Source: a virus. From it: 49,853 nucleotides of DNA. Where the stretch lies: positions 1-49,853 of IMG/VR virus record IMGVR_UViG_3300005577_000009; one strand, written 5' to 3'. The translations under genes and the position numbers were made by a program. Shown here piece after piece: positions 6,659-13,270 of the stretch (within the stretch, counting starts at the first letter, position 1; every line of letters begins with the position of its first letter). The notes under the pieces are model-generated. The model did not search any database. It was not told where the DNA came from and was given only the letters and a program-made list of their open reading frames with translations.

Positions 6659-7075
6659 ATGTCTGAACTCAAAGCCATTCGCCCGCCGGCGCGCAACCTC
6701 AGCCGCCCGCCCGTGGACACCACGACTCCGCTGGACACGCTGGGCAAAGCGCCGATGGACACGGTGCCCGAGCCGCCTGCGAAAGTTGAGCGCGTGCCCT
6801 CGACCTTCACCATTCACGCGCTGATTGACGACTTTCCGTTTGATGTGTCGTTCGCAGGCACGGCTGAGCAGCTAGCCGCGACCGTGCAGCGTCTGCGCGC
6901 GATCGGTGCCGTCCCACCGACGATGGCCGCGCGCGCCGCCGTCGAAGCCGAGAAAGAGCGCAGCGCGCCAGTCTGCGAGTTTCACGGCCCGATGAAGGAG
7001 TCGAGCAAGCGGCCGGGGACGTTCTACTGCCCAGCCAAGATGGGCAATGGCGAGTATTGCAAGAGCAAGGGGTAG
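6659..7075 (+). CDS. Protein with C-terminal zinc ribbon
   Basis: A 138-aa protein. The first 45 residues are proline-rich and probably disordered. The middle (FTIHALIDDFPFDVSFAGTA...) looks like a small alpha/beta domain. The end carries C-x2-HG...FYC...YC (CEFHG, FYCPAK, GEYCKSKG), a zinc-ribbon pattern common at the end of phage DNA-metabolism proteins. It is followed after 3 bases by the Mom-like gene. Confidence 0.6.
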   Translation: MSELKAIRPPARNLSRPPVDTTTPLDTLGKAPMDTVPEPPAKVERVPSTFTIHALIDDFPFDVSFAGTAEQLAATVQRLRAIGAVPPTMAARAAVEAEKERSAPVCEFHGPMKESSKRPGTFYCPAKMGNGEYCKSKG

Positions 7076-7078
7076 GCG

Positions 7079-7723
7079 ATGGCAATCCGTCTCGAACTCG
7101 CTGACGACCGCGCGCTGGACTGGGCACAAGCTCAAGTCAGCGCGCACCACTATCTGCATACGCCACTCGATAGCCGCTGTTCGGTGCTGGGCTACGTCGT
7201 GATGTGGCACGGTGAGCGCATGGGCTGCCTGCTGTTTGGGAGGCCCGAGGCAACGCGCTGCTACCAGGGCGCGCTCACCTATGGCAGCCAGGCGGATGTC
7301 ACGAGCGGCCGCGCGCGCTTCGATCGCTGGGAGATTATCAATCTGGCGCGGGCGTGGCTCGATCCGTCGTGCGCCCAGTGGGGGCATGGCTGGCTGGCGA
7401 CGTGGGCAATGGCGCAAGCGCTCAGGCGCGTCGTTGTTGATTATCTCCACGAGTACCCACCGTGCTACCTGGACGAGCCGTGGAGGCTGCGCGTCTGCCT
7501 CAGCTACTGCGATACGCGAATCCATAGCGGCACGATCTACAAGGCGGCCGGCTTCCAGCTCGCGCGCACGAACGAGAGCGGTATCCAGACGTGGTATCGG
7601 CCACTGCGCGGCTTGCAGGGCGCTGAACGCAAGCTGATCGAGCGCTTTGCCACGCAGAACTACCGCAGTCGCGTGTACCGCTCGCAGCGCGCCGCACAGG
7701 CGATCCAGGAGGTGCTGTTATGA
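7079..7723 (+). CDS. Mom-like / GNAT-fold protein, putative DNA modification
   Basis: A 214-aa protein with the layout of Mom-like acyltransferase-fold proteins: HHYLHTPL near residue 23, a strand pair GYVVMWHGERMGCLLFGRP, an RAWLDPS motif near 91, and the diagnostic end SYCDTRIHSGTIYKAAGF at 142-159. Mu Mom converts adenine in phage DNA to a bulky derivative and shields it from restriction. If this protein works in the same way, it would protect the phage genome. DUF4338-type proteins share the final GT-x-Y-x-A-x-x-F pattern, so the family call is tentative. The next gene overlaps its stop (ATGA). Confidence 0.5.
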   Translation: MAIRLELADDRALDWAQAQVSAHHYLHTPLDSRCSVLGYVVMWHGERMGCLLFGRPEATRCYQGALTYGSQADVTSGRARFDRWEIINLARAWLDPSCAQWGHGWLATWAMAQALRRVVVDYLHEYPPCYLDEPWRLRVCLSYCDTRIHSGTIYKAAGFQLARTNESGIQTWYRPLRGLQGAERKLIERFATQNYRSRVYRSQRAAQAIQEVLL

Positions 7724-7917
7724 CCCGCCATCAGCCACGCCCATCGGCGTACCAGTGGCTGTGGGCCGAGCTGGAGCGGCGCTTTGGCGCAGAGACAGCG
7801 GCGGAGATCAAGGCCGACTACTTGAAACAGAACCGGGCGTATGGCCAGTTGAAATGGCACACGCCCGAGTCGCCCTGGCAGCCACGCGCCAAGCCACCAC
7901 GAAAACGAGGAAAGTGA
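7720..7917 (+). CDS. Small basic protein
   Basis: A 65-aa basic protein (MTRHQPRPSAYQWLWAELERR...) ending in KPPRKRGK. AGGAGGTG precedes an ATGA stop/start overlap with the Mom-like gene, so it is translationally coupled. The basic tail suggests nucleic-acid contact. It may assist the Mom-like protein. Confidence 0.65.
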   Translation: MTRHQPRPSAYQWLWAELERRFGAETAAEIKADYLKQNRAYGQLKWHTPESPWQPRAKPPRKRGK

Positions 7918-7924
7918 GCGAGTG

Positions 7925-8137
7925 ATGATCGACGATTCACGCATCACGAGCATGGACGACGATCGGACGTTGCCGCCGATCGTGCGTGCCGCTGTCCTGA
8001 GCAGCGAATCGGCGGTCAATTTACACGCCGATGGATCGATGACCTTGGAGGTACTGAACGAAGGCGATATAGCGTTCATCCTGCTGACGGCAAGTGAGGT
8101 CAAGCAGTTGATGCGCTTCCTTGCGGAAATGTTGTGA
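7925..8137 (+). CDS. Small acidic protein
   Basis: A 70-aa protein with a beta-rich middle and an amphipathic final helix (ASEVKQLMRFLAEML). The ATG at 7925 or the GTG at 7922 could start it. No family is recognised. Confidence 0.6.
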   Translation: MIDDSRITSMDDDRTLPPIVRAAVLSSESAVNLHADGSMTLEVLNEGDIAFILLTASEVKQLMRFLAEML

Positions 8138-8295
8138 GGTACGCCGCCCGCCTCCGCACGAGCCGCCGCAGTCACGCCGCTTTCCTCGTCACGCACCACC
8201 GGCGCGCAGGCTACTATGCGCGGCACATTGCGACGCGGCGCATGCAGCAGAACCCGCTGCGGTGGCTGGCGCTGTGGGAGCGGGAGACAAGGTGA
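8134..8295 (+). CDS. Short Arg-rich protein, GTG start
   Basis: A 53-aa protein beginning at GTG 8134 in a GTGA overlap with the preceding stop: MRYAARLRTSRRSHAAFLVT..., ending ...RWLALWERETR. Aromatic residues in a strongly basic background resemble small nucleic-acid-binding or antirestriction-size proteins. Its last codons and stop lie in the 8-bp tandem repeat. Confidence 0.5.
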   Translation: MRYAARLRTSRRSHAAFLVTHHRRAGYYARHIATRRMQQNPLRWLALWERETR

Positions 8296-8341
8296 CAAGG
8301 TGACAAGGTGACAAGGTGACAAGGTGACAAGGTGACAAAGG
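8286..8341. repeat. 8-bp tandem repeat, six perfect copies
   Basis: GACAAGGT is repeated six times exactly (8286-8333), then a seventh unit has one extra A (GACAAAGGT). Every unit contains AAGG followed by GTGA, so each carries a ribosome-site-like core plus an overlapping start/stop. The repeat joins the 3' end of one small gene to the 5' end of the next. Confidence 0.9.
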
Positions 8342-8463
8342 TAGAGCAGCGGCAGGATATTAAAGACCTGATCGCATATTACGAAGAACGCGGGTGGGAC
8401 TGGCTGGATGTTGTGGGCTACCTCTGCGCCAAGTACACCGGGCGCTGGCCTCCGCAGGGCTAA
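8332..8463 (+). CDS. Very short protein behind the tandem repeat
   Basis: A 43-aa protein from GTG 8332: MTKVEQRQDIKDLIAYYEER, then GWDWLDVVGYLCAKYTGRWPPQG. GTGs in the earlier repeat units run into a stop after three codons; only the extra A of the last unit opens this frame. Its composition is protein-like (acidic and aromatic). The function is unknown. Confidence 0.5.
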   Translation: MTKVEQRQDIKDLIAYYEERGWDWLDVVGYLCAKYTGRWPPQG

Positions 8464-8469
8464 CAAAAC

Positions 8470-8503
8470 GACACCGCCAGCGCTTGCGGGTACTGGCGGT
8501 GTC
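8470..8503. terminator. Hairpin after the early operon
   Basis: GACACCGCCAG/CTGGCGGTGTC (8470-8480 with 8493-8503), an 11-bp perfect stem six bases after a stop codon. The T-rich side (GTTTTG) is on the minus strand, so it may be bidirectional or mainly stop leftward transcription. Confidence 0.55.
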
Positions 8504-8569
8504 AGCACGGGTGTGGAAGGAATGGAGTTATAAAAGTAAACGCAGCATCGCGCACAATTCGCGTATCTG

Positions 8570-8662
8570 TGCTAGACTTCTCCCTACCACATGGCCCGAT
8601 CGGCCCACATGCGCCCCGCTGGGCACTGCTTCTCAGCGGGGCGCATGTGGGCCGATCGGGCC
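8570..8662 (+). promoter_or_regulatory. Extended -10 promoter followed at once by a 29-bp perfect hairpin
   Basis: TGC-TAGACT (8570-8578) has the form of an extended -10. Transcription would begin near 8585 and run straight into a perfect stem: 8593-8621 pairs with 8634-8662, with a 12-base loop. The hairpin also encodes the C terminus of the minus-strand gene at 8633-9055, whose stop codon begins at the loop edge. Confidence 0.6.
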
Positions 8663-9055
8663 CGCCTTCCGTTGCGCCTCATCATCCTCGACGCGCACGC
8701 GCAGTGCCTGTTCACACACCCCCGCAAGCCGCCGCACCTCGCCGCGCATCGCCAGCAGATCGCCGCGCCAGCCCTCGCTGATGCTCGCGAGCTGCTTGGT
8801 CACGAACGCCAGATCATCGAATGAGAACTGCAATTGGTCACCGCTCATGCGGTCATGCATCCAGAGCACGATCGCATCGAGCTGCTTGCCCTGGAGCGGC
8901 AGCGCGTCGCTGAGCGTGTCCACCTGGTCGGCCGTCGCCGTACTCTCGGCAATGTGTGCCCGCTCAGCGGTGCCGGGCACGTGCGTTTGTAGCGCCCGCT
9001 CGATTCGCGTCAGCGTCGCCTCGATCTTGGTCAGCCGCTCTGCGGTTGTTGTCAT
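8633..9055 (-). CDS. Coiled-coil protein, isolated minus-strand gene
   Basis: About 140 aa from the ATG at 9055 (AGGG upstream). Residues 5-25 (ERLTKIEATLTRIERALQTH) and 95-130 form heptad-like helices, as in short phage accessory proteins with BdrA- or tail-fibre-type coiled coils. It is read against the surrounding plus-strand operons and has its own extended -10 promoter (9149-9138). Its final codons lie in the large hairpin. The function is unknown; it behaves like a moron expressed independently of the lytic operons. Confidence 0.6.
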   Translation of the reverse strand: MTTTAERLTKIEATLTRIERALQTHVPGTAERAHIAESTATADQVDTLSDALPLQGKQLDAIVLWMHDRMSGDQLQFSFDDLAFVTKQLASISEGWRGDLLAMRGEVRRLAGVCEQALRVRVEDDEAQRKAGPIGPHAPR

Positions 9056-9137
9056 CGCACCCTCACGACTCGGAAGCACGACCCCGCGCGAAGCGAGCTT
9101 GAGACATGCGCCGGCGGAGTCGGGCTTCGCAATCATC

Positions 9138-9149
9138 ACTATAGCACAA
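9138..9149 (-). promoter_or_regulatory. Extended -10 promoter for the minus-strand coiled-coil gene
   Basis: The minus strand reads TTGTGC-TATAGT here, the same TGTGCTA core as the plus-strand promoters at 8570, 9179 and 17019. No clear -35 is seen, as expected for an extended -10. The gene starts 83 bp downstream. Confidence 0.6.
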
Positions 9150-9178
9150 GGGTACTACCGATGCTATGTAGACATGTG

Positions 9179-9225
9179 TGCTAAACTATACACGAGACAT
9201 GCGCCGATCCGATCGGGCATGTCTC
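9179..9225 (+). promoter_or_regulatory. Extended -10 promoter with immediate hairpin
   Basis: TGTGC-TAAACT ends at 9187. The transcript would start at about 9194, the first base of the stem GAGACATGC...GCATGTCTC, which continues as CCGATC/GATCGG with one bulged G (9194-9225) and is followed by TTTT. The first half (GAGACATGCGCCG) also occurs at 9101-9113. It probably drives the lysis and packaging operon. Confidence 0.6.
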
Positions 9226-9321
9226 GTTTTGCGTTCGGGGATACAGAAACCAGGGGATCGGCAGACAGGGACGCTTGACACAACCCTGCCTGCCTGGGCA
9301 CGACCTACATGGAGGCCGCGC

Positions 9322-9600
9322 TTGGCACGTAAGTATAACCGCAAATTAACCGCCGACGAACGAGCGGCGCTCCTTGGCGACGAGCTGATCAGACTCACCG
9401 CCGCCTACATGCAGAACCCGAACGCGCAGACGTTCGTCGACCGCGACGCTGCGCTGATTGGACGCTGCGCCAGCATGGCCGCAAGCGCCGTGACGCCACT
9501 CATAGAGCAGCTTGAAGGAATAAAAATCGAACTGGCTGACCTGTGGAGAGCGCTCGATGCGATGCAGGCGTCGCCGGCAGACGACCATGTGGAGCGGTAG
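9322..9600 (+). CDS. Small helical protein at head of lysis region
   Basis: A 92-aa protein starting at TTG 9322 (GGAGG at 9311-9315), beginning MARKYNRKLTADERAALLGD. It is all-helical and ends in amphipathic helices (LIEQLEGIKIELADLWRALD). It overlaps the start region of the next gene. No family is recognised. Confidence 0.6.
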   Translation: MARKYNRKLTADERAALLGDELIRLTAAYMQNPNAQTFVDRDAALIGRCASMAASAVTPLIEQLEGIKIELADLWRALDAMQASPADDHVER

Positions 9601-9604
9601 CAAT

Positions 9605-10033
9605 GTGGATGAAGAGACCCAGAGTCAGCTTGACGAGCTACGCCGCGAGCGCGCCGCCCACGCCCGCCGCCTCGGTATCCTGCGCGAGCAGGCAGCGGTC
9701 TACGGCCGGCGCGAGGTGCCACCACACATCCTCACCGATATCGACGAGGCCAGCACCGCGATCGGCAACATTGACACGCAGATCGGCAAGATCCTGTCCG
9801 GCGTGCTGCGCATGGAACAGCAGCGCACGCTGTTGGAGGCCGCCGAGCCCGACGCAGCGCGGCGCGATCTGTGGGCGTATACCTACAAGGAGCTGGAGAC
9901 CGTGAAAGCCGAGCTGAAGAAGCAAGCGGAGCTGGACAGCGCCGCGCGCCAGCCGCGCCAGCAGCGACAGGATCTGTTCTATCTCGCGATACTACTGATG
10001 CTCGCCGCGATTCTGTATCAGGTGTGGAGATGA
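9605..10033 (+). CDS. Coiled-coil protein with C-terminal membrane anchor
   Basis: About 142 aa from GTG 9605 (GGAG upstream; ATG 9587 is an alternative). The N-terminal helical hairpin has the pattern LRRERAAHARRLGILREQ followed by AAVYGRREVPPHILTDI, resembling small helical adaptor domains found at the N-termini of many bacterial NTPase/effector proteins (Y-G-x-x-x-P-P-x-I-x-x-[DE]-I). A coiled coil follows, then a single membrane helix at the very end (LFYLAILLMLAAILYQVW). It overlaps the endolysin start as ATGA. By position it could be a holin or spanin-like factor; by sequence it could be a membrane-tethered defence decoy. Neither is proven. Confidence 0.6.
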   Translation: MDEETQSQLDELRRERAAHARRLGILREQAAVYGRREVPPHILTDIDEASTAIGNIDTQIGKILSGVLRMEQQRTLLEAAEPDAARRDLWAYTYKELETVKAELKKQAELDSAARQPRQQRQDLFYLAILLMLAAILYQVWR

Positions 10034-10752
10034 GCTTTAGCTGGGACACAACCTACTACCCGTCTCGCCTGGAGTACGCGCAGGCGCTGCTGCCGTTTGC
10101 CGTGCCCGACTGGATCGAAGGCGTGACCATCCACCACACATGGAAGCCGACTCAGGCCGACTGGCGCGGCAAAAAGAGCATGGACGCCTTAGAGCGCTTC
10201 TACCGCGATACGAAGAAATGGCCCGCAGGCCCGCACCTGGTGCTCGCCCCCGATGGCATCTGGGCCGGCACACCGCTCTCCCACACCGGCGTGCATGCCG
10301 GCGACTGCAACGCCACCATGATCGGCCTGGAGATCGTCGGCAACTTCGATCATCAGCCATGGGACATCGGCCTCAGAGAACGCGTGTATGCGCTGCTGGT
10401 GCTGCTCCTGCACTGGATGGGACGCGACGAGCGGGCGGTCAAAGGCCATCGCGAGTGCCTACCGAATAAGACCTGTCCTGGCGCCGCAATCGACATGGGC
10501 GTCGTGCGTAGCCAGCTACGTGACCGTTTGTTCGACCAGCGCTTCGTCGTGACCGGGAGTGGCGCGATCGTGCGCAGCGGCTGCTATCCGACCGCGCCGA
10601 TCATTCGCGCCGCGAGCGTGGGACTCGATGTGCCGGGCTACCCAGTACGCGGCAAGGCGGTCAAGGGCAACGCGACGTGGGCGCGTATCAAGCTGCCCAG
10701 TAGCGCGCTGGGCTATATCTGGAGCGGTATGGGAAGGTTTGAGCCGGTATGA
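10030..10752 (+). CDS. Endolysin: N-acetylmuramoyl-L-alanine amidase
   Basis: A 240-aa amidase_2/PGRP-type enzyme that cuts the amide bond between MurNAc and the stem peptide. Zinc ligands are visible: His35 (TIHHTW), His140 (KGHREC) and Cys149 (KTCPG); Glu101 lies in IGLEIVGNFD. Residues about 170-240 (VVTGSGAIVRSG...ATWARIKL) resemble an SH3b-type wall-binding domain. There is no signal peptide, so it needs a holin for release; the neighbours with membrane helices (9605 and 11271) are candidates. It is coupled to the genes on both sides by ATGA overlaps. Confidence 0.9.
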   Translation: MSFSWDTTYYPSRLEYAQALLPFAVPDWIEGVTIHHTWKPTQADWRGKKSMDALERFYRDTKKWPAGPHLVLAPDGIWAGTPLSHTGVHAGDCNATMIGLEIVGNFDHQPWDIGLRERVYALLVLLLHWMGRDERAVKGHRECLPNKTCPGAAIDMGVVRSQLRDRLFDQRFVVTGSGAIVRSGCYPTAPIIRAASVGLDVPGYPVRGKAVKGNATWARIKLPSSALGYIWSGMGRFEPV

Positions 10753-11060
10753 ACCGCGTACCAATCTATGCAACTCGCGCTGACGGATGGCCGCTGTGTC
10801 CAATGTGTCATGAGGATGAGCTGTATAGCTTGTTCCCATGGGACGGCAGCGATCCAAAGCCACCCATGCAGGCGTGGATCGACCATGGGCTGCGCTGCTA
10901 CAAATGCGGATGGGATAGCGCGCGCCCGATCGTCGCGTCGGTATCGTCGGCAATCGCAGCGGCGATCATTCAGAAGCGAATAGACGAAGGCCATGCCATT
11001 GATATCCCTAGTCTCGGCATTGTGATACCGGGAAGGAAGACACACCATGACCGATCCTAG
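10749..11060 (+). CDS. Zinc-ribbon protein
   Basis: A 103-aa protein with CPMC near residue 17 and CYKC near residue 50, a two-knuckle zinc ribbon. It starts in an ATGA overlap with the endolysin. The remainder is a helix rich in Ala/Ile and a beta tail. The function is unknown. Confidence 0.65.
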   Translation: MNRVPIYATRADGWPLCPMCHEDELYSLFPWDGSDPKPPMQAWIDHGLRCYKCGWDSARPIVASVSSAIAAAIIQKRIDEGHAIDIPSLGIVIPGRKTHHDRS

Positions 11061-11268
11061 GCTATTCGTACCGACCGCGCCGCCCGTGCCCGCGTCCAAG
11101 AGCCCAAGCGTCCAGCGCTTTACATTGCGCTACGGTGTGATGATTTGCCAGACGTGCAATCTCGCTAGTGCGTACTGCACCTGTGCGCGGCAGCCGAGCG
11201 TTAGCGCCGACGCCGACCGCGATACTGCGGACTTGGATCGGCGCGCGAAAGAATGCAAAGGGAGGTAA
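11047..11268 (+). CDS. Small cysteine-containing protein
   Basis: A 73-aa protein with CQTC and CTC clusters (residues about 34-46) and a charged tail. It overlaps the upstream gene by 14 bases. The Cys spacing suggests a metal knuckle. No family is recognised. Confidence 0.55.
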   Translation: MTDPRLFVPTAPPVPASKSPSVQRFTLRYGVMICQTCNLASAYCTCARQPSVSADADRDTADLDRRAKECKGR

Positions 11269-11270
11269 CG

Positions 11271-11450
11271 ATGCCAGAAACAATTCGATCGGTGCATACG
11301 CTGTTCACCCTAATCGCGGTGGGGATCCTCGTGGGCCTTGGCTGGGGGCTTGTCAGCACCGCGCTGACGTGGCCGTGGTCAGACAGTCGAGTCGGCGGCG
11401 CGGCGGTCGTGATTTGCGTATTGCTTGTGCTCGTGGCCTGGCTGGTGTAG
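11271..11450 (+). CDS. Small two-helix membrane protein, holin candidate
   Basis: A 59-aa protein from ATG 11271 (GGGAGGTAACG upstream). Two membrane segments are visible: about residues 8-32 (LFTLIAVGILVGLGWGLVST) and 40-58 (VVICVLLVLVAWLV). Size, topology and proximity to the endolysin fit a class II-like holin. It is the last gene before the terminase. Confidence 0.55.
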   Translation: MPETIRSVHTLFTLIAVGILVGLGWGLVSTALTWPWSDSRVGGAAVVICVLLVLVAWLV

Positions 11451-11481
11451 CAGGATAAATGTCAGGTTTTGTTAGGTTCTC

Positions 11482-12030
11482 ATGGCACTGAACAAAAAAC
11501 AGGTTGCGTTCGTTGAATTTTATTTAACGCACTGGAATGCGACGAAGGCGGCGATCCTCGCGGGCTACTCTGAGCGATCGGCGCGCTCAATCGGCAGCGA
11601 GAACCTGACAAAACCTGACATTCAGGCCGCAATTCAGGAGCGTCTCGCCGAGCTGAAAATGGGGGCCGATGAGGTATTGACGCGGCTCAGCGACCAGGCG
11701 CGCGGCTCGGTCGCTGTCTTCATTGATATCAGCGAGCCCGACGCCGAGAGTAAAACGCCCGAAACAATGGACGAGGCGCATGCGATCTACAGCGGCTGGC
11801 GACTGAACTTAGCTGCGGCAAAGAAAGCCGACAAGCTGCACTTGATCAAGAAGCTGAAGAGCGGGCAGTGGGGGCCAGAGATTGAGCTCCATGACCCCCA
11901 GGCCGCGCTGGCGCTGCTGGGCAAGCATCACAAGCTGTTCACTGACCAAGTAGAGCATAGCGGTAGCGTTGATGTCAAAGGCTACACCCATGTTAGCCCC
12001 GATGATTGGGACAAGCCAGGCGAAACGTAA
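11482..12030 (+). CDS. terS: Terminase small subunit
   Basis: A 182-aa protein of the Terminase_2 family, which recognises the packaging site and feeds DNA to the large subunit. The N-terminal signature is clear: LNKKQVAFVEFYLTHWNATK, then AAILAGYSERSARSIGSENL. A long helical middle and an acidic tail follow. Its 3' end overlaps the large-subunit gene by about 60 bases, the usual arrangement. Confidence 0.9.
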   Translation: MALNKKQVAFVEFYLTHWNATKAAILAGYSERSARSIGSENLTKPDIQAAIQERLAELKMGADEVLTRLSDQARGSVAVFIDISEPDAESKTPETMDEAHAIYSGWRLNLAAAKKADKLHLIKKLKSGQWGPEIELHDPQAALALLGKHHKLFTDQVEHSGSVDVKGYTHVSPDDWDKPGET

Positions 12031-13270
12031 TGTGATCGCGGTGTTCGATCCGCTACCATGGCAGATCGCACCGTGGCGTGATCAGTCGTCCGTCGTGCTC
12101 TTGACTGGCTCAGCCGGCGGCGGCAAGTCTAGGGTCTGGGGCGAGAAGCTGCACGGCTACTGCCTAAAGTATCCCGGTGCATTTGCCCTCCTGGTACGCA
12201 AAACGCGCGTGAGTCTGACCAAGGGGTCGTTGCTGTTTCTCAATGAGACCGTGATCGGCAATGACCCGCGCGTGCGCCAATACGAGAGCAAAGACTACTT
12301 TCGCTACCGCAACGGCTCAATCCTGGCCTATATGGGACTAGAAGACAAAGAGCAGCGTGAGCGGCTAAAGTCGATTGGGCCAAAGGGCGGTGTGGATATC
12401 GTCTGGGGTGAAGAGGCGACCGAGCTTGAAGAGGCTGATCACAATGCCCTGCGCGCCCGCATGCGCGGCAAAGCAGCGCATTGGCGACAGATCATGTATT
12501 CGTGTAACCCCGACGCGCCAACGCACTGGATACACAATCGGCTCATCGTGGGCGGTGAGGCCAAAGTGTACTACTCGGGTCGGCAGGACAACATCTATAA
12601 CCCTGCCGACTATGACGCGACGATGAACAGCCTGACCGGCATCGAAGATGCGCGGCTGAATAAAGGGCTATGGGTGCAGGCGTCGGGCATCGTGTACGAT
12701 GTATGGAGCGACGGGCCTGACGACGGCAATGTGACCGAGGCGGCTGAGTATATCGATGGCGGTGGTGTCATTCTCTGGGGCGTCGACGATGGCTACACCG
12801 GCAAGGTCGATCCGCACACCGGACACTATACCGGTGACAGTCACCCGCGCGTCTTTGGCCTGTACCAACTGCGCCCCGATGGCACGCTTAACCGATTCGC
12901 AGAGAGCTATGCCATTGGCATCTTGTCGGACGCGCATATTGATCAGGTGCTCGAATTGCCGTATCCTGTTCCTGACATCGCAATAGTCGACAAGAGCGCG
13001 GCCGAGCTGAAGGGCCGGCTCCACGCCAAGGGCATTTACACCCGTAACAGCCCGAGCGATGTCGAAGAAAGCATCAAAGAATTACGGAGCGCGCTGGCGA
13101 AAGACCGAAACGGGCGGCGGCGCGTGTATGTGCATCCGCGCTGCAAACACTTTCGCAGTGAGATGGCCAGCTATCGGCGTGACAGCGTAAGTGGCAAGCC
13201 CATCAAGCAATTTGACCACGGGCCGGATGAGTGCCGATACGTGGTCTGGTCACAAAGGTTCGAGCAATGA
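11972..13270 (+). CDS. terL: Terminase large subunit
   Basis: A packaging motor ATPase-nuclease of about 432 aa. Walker A is GSAGGGKS (46-53), Walker B lies around VDIVWGEEA (141-149), the coupling motif is SCNP (177-180). The RNase H-like nuclease has Asp272 (GVDDGYTG), Asp340 (IAIVDKSA) and an acidic pair near 415-419 (FDHGPDE). The exact start is uncertain: ATGs at 11972, 11990 and 12002 are all possible and none has a strong ribosome site; it overlaps terS. Confidence 0.93.
   Translation: MSKATPMLAPMIGTSQAKRNVIAVFDPLPWQIAPWRDQSSVVLLTGSAGGGKSRVWGEKLHGYCLKYPGAFALLVRKTRVSLTKGSLLFLNETVIGNDPRVRQYESKDYFRYRNGSILAYMGLEDKEQRERLKSIGPKGGVDIVWGEEATELEEADHNALRARMRGKAAHWRQIMYSCNPDAPTHWIHNRLIVGGEAKVYYSGRQDNIYNPADYDATMNSLTGIEDARLNKGLWVQASGIVYDVWSDGPDDGNVTEAAEYIDGGGVILWGVDDGYTGKVDPHTGHYTGDSHPRVFGLYQLRPDGTLNRFAESYAIGILSDAHIDQVLELPYPVPDIAIVDKSAAELKGRLHAKGIYTRNSPSDVEESIKELRSALAKDRNGRRRVYVHPRCKHFRSEMASYRRDSVSGKPIKQFDHGPDECRYVVWSQRFEQ

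Noticed and set aside
8286-8341. CRISPR-like tandem array
   Set aside because: Repeat unit is 8 bp with no spacers; a simple tandem repeat.
7660-8508. Minus-strand frame with LVTLSPCH repeats
   Set aside because: It is produced by the 8-bp tandem repeat read backwards; the plus strand has coupled genes with good ribosome sites.
8394-9278. Plus-strand frame of 294 codons across the hairpins
   Set aside because: Ser/Arg/Ala-rich shadow of the minus-strand coiled-coil gene; it crosses two promoters and two hairpins.
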